Assembly (NCBI RefSeq): GCF_013177315.1
Contig: NZ_CP053661.1
Location: forward strand, 496,001 to 560,000
Origin: Thermoleptolyngbya sichuanensis A183
GTDB lineage: Bacteria; Cyanobacteriota; Cyanobacteriia; Elainellales; Elainellaceae
Direction: 5' to 3'
Length of the DNA: 64,000 nt
Under the pieces are notes generated by a model. That model was not told the DNA's origin. It saw nothing but the letters and a program-made list of their open reading frames with translations, and did no database searches. How positions within the stretch are numbered: the first letter of the stretch is position 1; each line of letters opens with the position of its first letter. Below, in pieces: positions 19,068 through 27,176 of the stretch. The position numbers and the translations under genes are program-made.

Positions 19068-19937
19068 CTAAAGCGGAACCCGCACAGGCAGATACCGATC
19101 CAGAAACTCGCGGATTGCCTGGCCGTAGCCGTCGCCATCCACATCGCCAATGGCGTGGCCGCCCGTGGGCGAGATCCACAGCATTTTGGGCGATCGCGTC
19201 GCGGCATAGAGGGCTTCGCTCATGTCGGCAGGCACTTGGGTATCCTGTGCGCCGTGGGCATAGAGGACGGGCACTTGCAGATGGGGCACTTTGCCGATCG
19301 AGTCAAACCGCTGGGTCAAGATCAGGTCAATGGGCAAAAAGCCGAAGGGCGTGGTGCGATAGGCCATGTCGCGGATCGAGGTGAAGGAGCTTTCCACAAT
19401 CAGCCCGGCCGCACGGGGCTGGCGCACGCCCAGATCAATGGCGATCGCCCCACCCAGAGAATGCCCGTAGATCAGGATTTCCTCTGGCGCGATGCCGCGA
19501 TCCTCCGTCAGGTAGCGCCAGGCCGCGTCGGCATCTTGATAGACCGCCGCCTCGCTGGGAAACGCCCCCTCGCTCTGGCCATAGCCGCGATAGTCGAACA
19601 GGAACACCGACAGCCCCAACCGCTGCCAGCGCACGGCATAGTCTGCATTTGCGCCAATGTTTAGCCCGTTTCCGTGGAGGTAGAGCATCACGCCCCGCTG
19701 CGGCTGGCTCGGCGGCACGGGAATCCACCAGCCGTGAATCCGCTCTGTGCGATCGCCCTGCTGCACCGACAGCCACACGTCTTCATAGGCAGCCCCGAAG
19801 TCGGCAGGCGTTTGGGTAATCGTCGGCGATGGAAAGAAAATCATCTGCTGCTGGCGACTGGACACCAACAGGGCGATCGCCCCATAGACAGCCGCCGCAG
19901 CAGCCACCAGACCCGAAAGACTAAACAGAAAGCGCAT
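19068..19937 (-). CDS. membrane-anchored alpha/beta hydrolase
   Basis: 289 residues. N-terminal hydrophobic anchor (LFSLSGLVAAAAAVYGAIAL), then an alpha/beta-hydrolase: oxyanion region MLYLHGNGLNIG, nucleophile motif YGHSLGG (Ser), acid in HGAQDTQVP and base in GGHAIGD. The layout matches the family of BEM46/YfhR-like serine hydrolases with unknown substrates. It follows the DedA gene upstream on the same strand with a 69-bp gap. Confidence 0.9.
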   Translation of the reverse strand: MRFLFSLSGLVAAAAAVYGAIALLVSSRQQQMIFFPSPTITQTPADFGAAYEDVWLSVQQGDRTERIHGWWIPVPPSQPQRGVMLYLHGNGLNIGANADYAVRWQRLGLSVFLFDYRGYGQSEGAFPSEAAVYQDADAAWRYLTEDRGIAPEEILIYGHSLGGAIAIDLGVRQPRAAGLIVESSFTSIRDMAYRTTPFGFLPIDLILTQRFDSIGKVPHLQVPVLYAHGAQDTQVPADMSEALYAATRSPKMLWISPTGGHAIGDVDGDGYGQAIREFLDRYLPVRVPL

Positions 19938-20212
19938 CTAATGATTCACACGCAAGAGGTCACTCTCCCTAAGATACAGGGCAAAAACGGGAATCAGGGG
20001 GATTCGGTTTGCGGTGGGGCTGGTTTCAACGGGCTTAAATTCTTACGTCCAAATTCTTATGGCCAAATTCTTACGGCTTTCTAAAGGTTGTTTGGCAGGC
20101 GTTATGGTAGAAAATTTTAATCTGTAGACGAATATACCCAGGCAACGTGCAAGCTGCGCCTGGGTACGCCTGCATCTCCAGCTAAACCCCTTTCCCCCAC
20201 CAGGAGTTCCCC

Positions 20213-20725
20213 ATGACATCCGACGATTTTCAGAGCAATCCGCAGTCCCGCATTTCCTCATCCTCTGCGGGGCTGGCGAGCGCGTCGCTTTCGTCTGTCC
20301 GTCGCAAGTCTGCGCTGCCGCTCGTCAGGCGAGCCGTCCGCAGCAGTTCAGACGACACCTTTGCCACGGCCCGCAGCCTGGGCACCTATACGGGCGGCCG
20401 GCTAAACCTCAGACGGCGCGACAGCTTGAGCGGTCAAGATCGGATCGACATCTTCTCGCTGATCGTGCCCAACGGCGTGACGCTGCCTGCTGCGGCCTTC
20501 CGATTTAGTATCCAGAAGGGCAGAGTGCGCTACACCCTCTTGGGTAGTGTCCCCAGCTTCGGAATTCCGCCCCAGGCAAACTTTACCCAGGTGTTGAAAG
20601 GGCAGGGGCAGATTAACACCAACAGTGTTGCCAATACCTTTGGCGCACCTGTGGTGGTCTATTTTCAATTTGAGCGACTGGGCAAAAAGCCGACGAGGTA
20701 TAACTTCCGTGTGACTTCTGGCTAA
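20213..20725 (+). CDS. unknown protein with repeated-surface-type domain
   Basis: 170 residues, no named family recognised with confidence. The first 45 residues are Ser/Arg rich. After it, DDTFATARSLGTYTGGRLNL followed by VPNGVTLPAAAFRFSIQKG resembles the bacterial pre-peptidase C-terminal (PPC-like) beta-sandwich found in cyanobacterial exported proteins. No classical signal peptide. AGGAG lies seven bases upstream of ATG 20213. Monocistronic. Confidence 0.7.
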   Translation: MTSDDFQSNPQSRISSSSAGLASASLSSVRRKSALPLVRRAVRSSSDDTFATARSLGTYTGGRLNLRRRDSLSGQDRIDIFSLIVPNGVTLPAAAFRFSIQKGRVRYTLLGSVPSFGIPPQANFTQVLKGQGQINTNSVANTFGAPVVVYFQFERLGKKPTRYNFRVTSG

Positions 20726-20805
20726 ATGAGTTTGGATTTTGGATTAGGGATTGTGGCTTGAGTGCCATTTCCTAAATCCATCCAAAATCGACAATCTAAA
20801 ACCGC

Positions 20806-21195
20806 TCAACTGAGGCTGCCGCTGCGGCAACGGTTGGCGGTGTTTTCCATGCCGCCGCGAACCTGATCAACCGATACTCGACCCCGCACGTAGGACACGC
20901 TGAGGCTGTTTTGGCTGGCGTTGTGGCTATAGCTCATTTCCCCGACTTGCCCTACGCCAGCGGCAAAGATCAGCAGCCGCCCGCTGCTGCCGCCGTCATA
21001 GATGACATGGCCAGCGGCGCTGCGGTTGTTGCGGCGCATACAGGCGAACACTTCGCTGGAAATATTGCTGAGGCTGGTGGTTTGGGCATAGAGTGGAGCG
21101 ATCGCCCCCATGCCCAGCCAGCAAAGCAGGGTAGCGCCGAGTCTGAGGGAGCGCCTGGGATGGTTCAATTTGCAAGGCTTTAAGGAGATTGGCAT
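20806..21195 (-). CDS. exported protein of unknown function
   Basis: 129 residues with a signal peptide (LGATLLCWLGMGAIAPLYAQ, cleavage near AQT). The mature part is about 90 residues, with two cysteines (FACMRRN and NRCRSG) that could form a disulfide. No family recognised. Its start codon lies in a 35-bp segment that is repeated 73 bp upstream (see the repeat at 21187). Confidence 0.65.
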   Translation of the reverse strand: MPISLKPCKLNHPRRSLRLGATLLCWLGMGAIAPLYAQTTSLSNISSEVFACMRRNNRSAAGHVIYDGGSSGRLLIFAAGVGQVGEMSYSHNASQNSLSVSYVRGRVSVDQVRGGMENTANRCRSGSLS

Positions 21196-21294
21196 GGTCA
21201 GAGATGGGGATTGGGGGTGAGTCGCGGAATACTGACTTACAGCAAGCCTGCGTTTCTGCGATTGGCATGGTCAGAGATGGGGATTGGGGGTGAG
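21187..21294. repeat. 35-bp direct repeat with 38-bp spacer at a gene start
   Basis: Identical 35-bp copies at 21187-21221 and 21260-21294 (gattggcatggtcagagatg and onward). The lower copy includes the first three codons and 26 bp of leader of the exported-protein gene. The 38-bp spacer is unrelated to the repeat. Confidence 0.9.
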
Positions 21295-21478
21295 AGCAAA
21301 ATAGAGTTTCTGGGTGGATAAGAGTTGCTGGGTGGATAGCGCGGGTGTCTTGGTGATTTGACACCGTTGAAAAATCAAGAGAATGCTTCCCAAATCCTTC
21401 CCAAATAATAGCCCCTAGAAAATATTAGCCGCCAGTCCGTCCGTTAAGACGGCTAGCCCATTAAGACGGTCTGGCGCG

Positions 21479-21640
21479 GGATCAATTTGTCAGGATCAAT
21501 TTGTCAGGATCAATTTGTCAGGCTCAGGTTTTGTGAATATGGTTTTGTGAATATTGTTTGGATAGCCGCGAGTGCAATTTGAGAAAGTGGATATTGTTTG
21601 GATGGTCGCGTTGGATGGTCGCAAGTGCAATTTGAGAAAA
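21479..21640. repeat. cluster of short tandem and direct repeats
   Basis: GGATCAATTTGTCA three times in tandem (21479-21520), GGTTTTGTGAATAT twice in tandem (21527-21554), ATATTGTTTGGAT at 21551 and 21591, and AGTGCAATTTGAGAAA at 21571 and 21624. No open frame is supported. This is the non-coding stretch ahead of the PPC-domain gene. Confidence 0.9.
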
Positions 21641-21687
21641 GCGTGAGGTAAAATAAGCTGCAAAGTAAGCTATGGGGCTGAAACGCT

Positions 21688-21795
21688 GATGAATATGACT
21701 CCGGTGCCGATGATGGCGATCTGACCAAAACTGTGGTTAGGAACGGTAGGTTAAGTGTGAAGATAAATATGACTCCGGTGCCGATGATGGCGATC
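21688..21795. repeat. 34-bp direct repeat with 40-bp spacer at a gene start
   Basis: Copies at 21688-21721 and 21762-21795 differ by one base. Each contains ATGACTCCGGTGCCGATGAT. In the first copy this frame stops after nine codons at TGA; the second copy runs into the PPC-domain gene. Confidence 0.92.
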
Positions 21796-22203
21796 GCCCT
21801 CCGTCTATTGCCCCAGCAAGACCTGAAGACAGAACTGGACACACTGGCGATCGCCCAAAACCTTGAAGCTGCCTGCGTCCTCACCTGCGTCGGCAGCCTG
21901 ACTCGTGCCGTCCTGCGGCTGGCTGGCCAGAGCGAACCCACAACCTATGACGGACGGTTTGAGATTGTGTCGCTGGTAGGGCTGCTGTCGCGGCACGGGT
22001 CGCACTATCACATGGCGATCGCCGACGACACTGGGCGCACCCTCGGTGGGCATGTGCTGGCAGGCTGCCAGATTTACACCACCGCTGAAATCGTCCTCGG
22101 CATCCTGCCCCATGCCCGCTTTGGCCGCGAACTCGACCCCGCCACGGGCTACCGAGAACTAGCCATTGAACCACTGGAACCGCTGGAGCCGCCGACTGGT
22201 TGA
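21769..22203 (+). CDS. PPC-domain (DUF296) protein
   Basis: 144 residues forming one PPC (plants and prokaryotes conserved, DUF296) domain: IALRLLPQQDLKTELDTLA, ACVLTCVGSLTRAVLRLAG, IVSLVGLLSRHGSHYHMAIAD and LGGHVLAGCQIYTTAEIVLG. Bacterial members are trimers, some binding metal or DNA; the conserved His residues are present in HGSHYH and GGHV. ATG 21769 (MTPVPMMA) lies inside the downstream copy of a 34-bp repeat. Convergent with the aldo/keto reductase gene, eight bases away. Confidence 0.9.
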   Translation: MTPVPMMAIALRLLPQQDLKTELDTLAIAQNLEAACVLTCVGSLTRAVLRLAGQSEPTTYDGRFEIVSLVGLLSRHGSHYHMAIADDTGRTLGGHVLAGCQIYTTAEIVLGILPHARFGRELDPATGYRELAIEPLEPLEPPTG

Positions 22204-22211
22204 GCGACCCG

Positions 22212-23177
22212 CTAGCCAAAATTCCACATCACCGGATTCGCATCGGGCAGGTGATCCGTCACGTCGCGACCGATTGCATCAATGGCGGCTAGATCGTCGG
22301 GGCTAAGCTGTACCGCTGTCGCCCTGGCATTGTCTACGGCCTGTTCTGCGCTGCGAACGCCGACGATGGCGTGGGTTTGGGGCTGGGCGATCAGCCATGC
22401 CAGAGCCAGGTTGCCCAGGCTGGTGTGATAGCGTTCGGCGATCGGGCGCAGATGGTCTAGGGCTTGCTGAGCGCGGGCGTAGTTTTCGCCGTGAAATAGC
22501 TTATTTTTTGACCGCACATCTTCGGGTGGAAAAGTCTTATCTGCTCCGAACTTACCTGTCAGCAAGCCTTGGGCTAGGGGCGAATAAGCCAGGATGGAGA
22601 TATGATGCTCGACGCAATAGGGCATGGCATCTGCTTCCACATGCCGCCAGAACAGATTATAGGGCGGCTGCAAACTGTCGATTCGGGCATATTGCGCCGC
22701 TTCTTCGATCTGAGCGCGGGAAAAGTTGGATACGCCAATCGCCCGGATTTTGCCCTGCTGTTTCAGGTCGTTGAGCGCCGACAGGGTTTCCTCAATCGGC
22801 ACAATTTCGGTGTTGAACGCGCCTGCGGGCCAGTGGATCTGATAGAGATCGATGTAGTCGGTTTTCAGGTTTTTCAGCGATCCTTCGCAGGCTGCAATTA
22901 CCTGGTCATACTTCAAATGATTGGCAAAGACTTTGGTCATGTACACAGCGCGATCGCGCACGTCTGACAGCGCCTCTGCTACCATACGCTCCGAGTGTCC
23001 CTGACCGTAGACTTCTGCTGTGTCCACTGTGGTAATGCCCGCCTCAAAGGCTGCCCGCAGCGCCCTGATCGTTTCGGCATCCTCAATGCCCACCCACATG
23101 CTTTTGCCAGCCTGCCAAGTGCCCGTGATGATCGGCGTAATGTGAATGCCAGAAGTCCCTAGTTCGCGTGTTTGCAT
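22212..23177 (-). CDS. aldo/keto reductase
   Basis: NADPH-dependent oxidoreductase of 321 residues, TIM-barrel AKR family. Catalytic residues seen: Asp and Tyr in TVDTAEVYGQGHSE, Lys in VYMTKVF, His in LYQIHWP. C-terminal cofactor site near AIVGVRSAEQAVDNARA. Most similar in style to general-stress AKRs (YajO/Gsp69-like). Substrate unknown. Monocistronic. Confidence 0.93.
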   Translation of the reverse strand: MQTRELGTSGIHITPIITGTWQAGKSMWVGIEDAETIRALRAAFEAGITTVDTAEVYGQGHSERMVAEALSDVRDRAVYMTKVFANHLKYDQVIAACEGSLKNLKTDYIDLYQIHWPAGAFNTEIVPIEETLSALNDLKQQGKIRAIGVSNFSRAQIEEAAQYARIDSLQPPYNLFWRHVEADAMPYCVEHHISILAYSPLAQGLLTGKFGADKTFPPEDVRSKNKLFHGENYARAQQALDHLRPIAERYHTSLGNLALAWLIAQPQTHAIVGVRSAEQAVDNARATAVQLSPDDLAAIDAIGRDVTDHLPDANPVMWNFG

Positions 23178-23439
23178 GGTTTTGGAGAAAGATTGTTTCG
23201 CCGGTGGTGGATGCGCTTCTTACTATAGCGAGTGATCTGGGACATCGGCGCGAGAGGGCGATCGCGCTGCACAGAGTGTTTTCACGTTAGCGTTCTGGCT
23301 GAATCTCCCCGCCCTTTGTAGGATTTAATGGTTCCTTTTGAGATGCATCTGATACTATTTGGCAAGGCTGAAGCTATCGAGAACCTACGCTTAGCCATCG
23401 CTTCGCTTCTCTTGCATCCCTCCAGAACCGCTTGCTCCT

Positions 23440-24216
23440 ATGACCACCGTCAGCGATCGCCCCTTGATGCACACGCCCCGCGACCCATCTCTGCGCGACC
23501 TCTCCTCTGTCCAGTCCCGCATCCACACGATTCCCACCGCCAACCCGCGCGATTCTATCGTGCGCTTGCAGCAGGTGACGAAGGTTTATGCCAATGGCAG
23601 CCGCGCTCTAGAAAATGTGAATCTCCAGGTCAGGCGCGGCGACTTTTTGTTTGTGACGGGGCCGTCGGGATCGGGAAAATCGACCCTGCTAAAGCTGCTC
23701 TATGGGGCAGAACGACCGACTCAGGGGCAGGTGCAGGTGCATGATACGAACTTGTCGGATCTGCGGGGCGATCGCCTGTCCATGCTGCGTCGCCGCATTG
23801 GCGTAGTGTTTCAGGACTATAAGCTGATTCCCCGCCGCACCGTTGCTGAAAATGTCGCCTTTGTGCTGCAAGCTCAGGGCTATGCCCGCCGCGAAATCCA
23901 GCGCCGTCTGTTGCCCACGCTGAAAATGGTGGGTCTGCACGACAAAGCAGAACGATTCCCGGATGAACTTTCTGGCGGTGAGCAGCAGCGCGTCAGCATT
24001 GCCCGCGCCATCGTCAGCACGCCGCCGATTTTGTTGGCAGACGAGCCAACTGGGAACCTCGATGCTGATAATTCGTGGCAAGTCATTAAGATTCTGAAAA
24101 AGCTGAACGCAGTGGGCATTACGGTCATTATCACTACCCACGATGATCGCCTCGTGCGAATGTCCAATCATCCGGTAGTACAACTCTGCAACGGCCGCCT
24201 CTTCCACGTGAACTAG
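23440..24216 (+). CDS. ftsE: cell-division ABC ATPase FtsE-like
   Basis: 258-residue ABC ATPase: about 38 variable residues, then IVRLQQVTKVYANGSRALEN, Walker A GPSGSGKST, Q-loop VFQDYKLI, signature LSGGEQQRVSIARA, Walker B ILLADEPTGNLD and TTHDDRLV. VFQDYKLIPRRTV and the short size fit FtsE, which with FtsX controls septal peptidoglycan hydrolases. No ftsX is adjacent, as is common in cyanobacteria. A macrolide-export (LolD-like) role is a less likely alternative. Confidence 0.85.
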   Translation: MTTVSDRPLMHTPRDPSLRDLSSVQSRIHTIPTANPRDSIVRLQQVTKVYANGSRALENVNLQVRRGDFLFVTGPSGSGKSTLLKLLYGAERPTQGQVQVHDTNLSDLRGDRLSMLRRRIGVVFQDYKLIPRRTVAENVAFVLQAQGYARREIQRRLLPTLKMVGLHDKAERFPDELSGGEQQRVSIARAIVSTPPILLADEPTGNLDADNSWQVIKILKKLNAVGITVIITTHDDRLVRMSNHPVVQLCNGRLFHVN

Positions 24217-24307
24217 GCTAACGGTGAATTGCAGCGGCGGTAGGCAACCTTGGACTCCAACCGATAACTGATTGGCGGCTGGTGTGGACTGGAGTTGTTA
24301 ACACTGA

Positions 24308-24425
24308 GCGATCGCCCCTCATCTCGCAGTACCCGTACCTTTCGGCGATCGCCCTTCATTTCCCAGCACCGACATCTTTGGGCGATCGCCCTCATCTGGC
24401 AGCACCGACATCTTTGGGCGATCGC
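24308..24425. repeat. 36-37 bp tandem array, one HIP1 site per unit
   Basis: GCGATCGC begins at 24308, 24345, 24382 and 24418, so spacing is 37, 37 and 36 bp. Units share CAGCACCGACATCTTTGG (units 2 and 3 nearly identical; units 1 and 4 diverged). It lies between ftsE and the integrase gene. No open frame of note. Confidence 0.85.
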
Positions 24426-24616
24426 CCTCCGGATACCTTTTGGGGCATTGCACACTGACCGAAGTCTATCGCTACTCCACCTCTGCGGCCGACCCGAAAG
24501 CGGCTGGGAGTGCGCGGCTTGACCCAGATCTCGAAAAACCGAGCCTTCGCAATTGGGGGGCGAATCGCTGACCCCACCGGAAGCTGACAGAACCAGGGCG
24601 CTGAGGGCTAACTAGT

Positions 24617-24712
24617 AATTAGACTGATCGTGTCTGCCTATCTACCTCCAGAAGGGCAATTAGGCTGACAATAATCTGCATAATACCCCTGATTCCGGGA
24701 ATTAGGCAGACA
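24617..24712. other. repeat-rich region upstream of integrase, candidate recombination site
   Basis: AATTAGACTGA (24617), AATTAGGCTGA (24658) and AATTAGGCAGA (24700) are direct repeats at 41-42 bp spacing. TGTCTGCCTA (24631-24640) is the exact inverse of TAGGCAGACA (24703-24712) and nearly of TAGGCTGACA (24661-24670). CCTGATTCC (24688-24696) pairs with GGAATTAGG (24698-24706). The integrase starts 85 bp later. The position fits an attI, but the canonical GTTRRRY core was not found. Confidence 0.4.
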
Positions 24713-24796
24713 ACTTCAGTAAATCTTCAGATGAGAAAAATTAATGTGTCATGGTAGTGATTGATACATTGGACATGTTGAAAGAGCCTACAGAAA

Positions 24797-25762
24797 ATGG
24801 AGTCACGTCCTAAGAAGATGTTGGATCAGGTGCGGGATACGTTGCGGCTGAAGCACTACTCCTACCGCACCGAAGAGAGCTATGTGCAGTGGATTCGCCG
24901 CTACATCTTGTTTCACGACAAGCGACACCCTTCTGAGATGGGCGGTGCAGAGATAGAGGCATTTTTGACCCACTTAGCCGTTCAGGAAAACGTAGCTGCC
25001 TCGACTCAAAATCAGGCTTTGAGCGCTCTGCTATTTCTTTATCGGCATGTATTAGAACTGCCACTCGCGCTTCCTGTGGATGCGGTGAGGGCGAAACCGT
25101 CTCGCTATTTGCCGACGGTGCTGACTCCTGAAGAGACAATCGTCATTGTTGAGCAGTTGTCAGGAACCCATCGCTTGATCGTGCAATTGCTATACGGGAG
25201 TGGTCTGCGACTGACTAAAGCGCTGCAATTGCGAATCAAGGATGTGGATTTTGCTCAGCGGCAGATTGCGGTGCGTGATGCCAAAGGAAAAGAGAGTCGG
25301 GTCACGATGCTGCCAGGCCGCTTGATTGATTCATTACAGCAGCATTTGCAGCGAGTCCGTCGGCTCCACCAACGGGATTTGGATGCGGGATATGGCTCGG
25401 TGTATTTGCCATTTGCGCTAGAGCGAAAATATCCTAATGCGGATCGAGAGTGGATTTGGCAGTTTGTATTTCCTGCGTTTGGACTTTCCAAAGACCCTCG
25501 CTCTGGTATAGTCCGTCGTCATCATCTACACGAGACGGGTTTGCAACGAGCGATCAAGCAAGCGACTCGTTTAGCAGGGATTGAGAAGCGAGTCAGTTGC
25601 CATACGTTTCGCCATAGCTTTGCGACGCATCTACTGCAAAACGGCTATGATATTCGCACGGTTCAAGAGCTGCTGGGGCACAAGGATGTGAAGACGACGA
25701 TGATTTACACGCATGTGCTGAATCGGGGTGGGCGTGGGGTGCGGAGTCCGCTAGATGTCTGA
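24797..25762 (+). CDS. intI: integron-type integrase (IntI family tyrosine recombinase)
   Basis: 321-residue tyrosine recombinase. N-terminal SAM-like core-binding domain ([20 protein letters not shown]), then catalytic domain with Arg in [13 protein letters not shown], Lys in [21 protein letters not shown] (His, Arg), [15 protein letters not shown] (His, Tyr). Between them is the extra segment that marks integron integrases: [19 protein letters not shown] with [13 protein letters not shown] and RRHHLHE. The end [15 protein letters not shown] is also typical. All catalytic residues are present. No attC-like cassette array was found within 1 kb on either side. Confidence 0.92.
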   Translation: MESRPKKMLDQVRDTLRLKHYSYRTEESYVQWIRRYILFHDKRHPSEMGGAEIEAFLTHLAVQENVAASTQNQALSALLFLYRHVLELPLALPVDAVRAKPSRYLPTVLTPEETIVIVEQLSGTHRLIVQLLYGSGLRLTKALQLRIKDVDFAQRQIAVRDAKGKESRVTMLPGRLIDSLQQHLQRVRRLHQRDLDAGYGSVYLPFALERKYPNADREWIWQFVFPAFGLSKDPRSGIVRRHHLHETGLQRAIKQATRLAGIEKRVSCHTFRHSFATHLLQNGYDIRTVQELLGHKDVKTTMIYTHVLNRGGRGVRSPLDV

Positions 25763-25850
25763 GTAAGATAACTTGACGTAAGCAGAGCGATCGCCCCCTC
25801 TCCTACAAGTAAGAAAGCGATGTTGCTCCGCAAGGCTTCCGCCAACATCC

Positions 25851-26117
25851 TTACCGAGTGCGCTGCATGTAGCGCAACACGTCGCCCGGATCGGGTCGCA
25901 GAATCACGCCGTTTTCGGCAGTGGAAACGGGCGGCGTCCACTCGAAGCGTTCGGCGCAGCGGATCTGATGCAGACGGTCAATCGCCAGTTGCGTATCTTC
26001 AGCAGAGCCGACGAGATAATGGCGCAGGCGGCGACGGTGGGGCAGTTCGCAGGTGAGCGGGGGCAGCGAAAACTGGGTCGCCTCCGAGCGTGGGGACGAC
26101 CAGTGAATTGTTAGCAT
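25851..26117 (-). CDS. small conserved cyanobacterial protein, unknown
   Basis: 88 residues, no signal or membrane segment. Core: LPPLTCELPHRRRLRHYLVG then EDTQLAIDRLHQIRCAERFEW and VLRPDPGDVLRYMQR. This resembles a small cyanobacteria-specific family without function, from memory. A perfect AGGAGG (plus-strand CCTCCT at 26127-26132) lies nine bases before the ATG, strongly supporting the start. Convergent with the integrase gene. Confidence 0.75.
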   Translation of the reverse strand: MLTIHWSSPRSEATQFSLPPLTCELPHRRRLRHYLVGSAEDTQLAIDRLHQIRCAERFEWTPPVSTAENGVILRPDPGDVLRYMQRTR

Positions 26118-26132
26118 TTGGGGTTTCCTCCT

Positions 26133-26812
26133 GGAAACGAGTGGGGTAGGAAACCCCGAAATGTTGGCCGCCCACGGACGTGAAGCGCTGGGACAGGGCG
26201 GTCTACAATGGACGCAGCCCTGAGACAGCCGTTACCTGTCGAGGGGTCAGGCGTTGGTGGGTGTTGGTAGCACCTGCCAATGCCGTAGGTGACTAAACGA
26301 CCAAAATTTTGGGGGAGACAAGCTGCTCGCACGACAGCTATGGCGCAATATATTACAGCATAGGACGGGCGATCGCCAAGCATGGTCGCCCTGTTTCTTA
26401 GCACATCTGTTCAGCACGATTTTTGGGGTAAGAATATTTGGGAGGTCTGGGAAGGGCGATCGCCCTGCCAACTCGCCACCTTGACTTTGACCGCTGCTGC
26501 CCTCCCAATTCGCCCTCCAATCCGACCCCTAGTAGACCGCTAGCTAGCCGCTTCGGGAGTCACATCTCCGTGAAAATAGGGTCATGCCCCCTTGATCGAA
26601 CCCCGGACTTCATTGAAAATTAGGTGTAGAAACGGAGTCGCTCATTGATCTTGCGGATTGGATGCGTTGACAGTTGCCCTATTCATGCCCTATTTACTCT
26701 GGGTTCCGTTAATTTACGTAGGGGAATTCCGCAGCCCCTTGAGGACGTAGCCCATTGGAAACTACGGAGGGCGATCGCCCGTCTTTTATGTTTTCTTGAA
26801 GACCGTGCAGCC
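26133..26812. other. intergenic, no gene seen
   Basis: Contains HIP1 or HIP1-like sites near 26370, 26458 and 26770. No cassette recombination site, tRNA or supported gene was found. Short open frames on both strands lack ribosome sites and recognisable sequence. Confidence 0.5.
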
Positions 26813-27028
26813 ATGTTGGACTGGAGTGTACCTGTGACAAACGACCTAGAGTTTTGCGTTCGCACAGCGCTTGAGTTTGGCGAGTTGTCGCCCGCAATGC
26901 AGGCTCGAATTGCCGACTTGGTTGCCTCAGGAAGCCTGTCGCAGCGCGATCGCATGTTGCTGTCATTGCTAGAAGATGCGATTGGCGATGGCTGCATCCG
27001 CCAGCTTTCTGCGCCGATTTCGGTTTAA
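26813..27028 (+). CDS. small helical protein, unknown
   Basis: 71 residues from ATG 26813: MLDWSVPVTNDLEFCVRTAL followed by EFGELSPAMQARIADLVASG and a helical tail LSQRDRMLLSLLEDAIGDG. Mostly alpha-helical and acidic. It reads like a cyanobacterial small regulator-type protein but matches no family I can name. The upstream in-frame extension is non-conserved. No clear ribosome site. Confidence 0.55.
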   Translation: MLDWSVPVTNDLEFCVRTALEFGELSPAMQARIADLVASGSLSQRDRMLLSLLEDAIGDGCIRQLSAPISV

Positions 27029-27176
27029 TCCTCCTGACTTGTGGTTCTCAATACGAGGCCGCTACCTCAGCGATTTGCCAGGTCTAGAGAATTGTAGCCT
27101 TATGATGAAGAGGAAAGGCTGCTGTATCGGGGCTGAGCCACCGTCGCTGAGGGGTTTCGATTTGAAAGTTTTTTCG

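Noticed and set aside
24308..24425. CRISPR-like regular array
   Set aside because: Units are similar along their whole length, so there are no unique spacers; it is a minisatellite.
26590..26630. tRNA-like GGTTCGAT segment on the minus strand
   Set aside because: Flanking bases do not pair as a T-arm and no acceptor or anticodon stem could be drawn.
25763..26812. Possible integron cassettes beside the integrase
   Set aside because: No paired RYYYAAC/GTTRRRY sites were found, and the one supported small gene lies on the minus strand with its own strong ribosome site.
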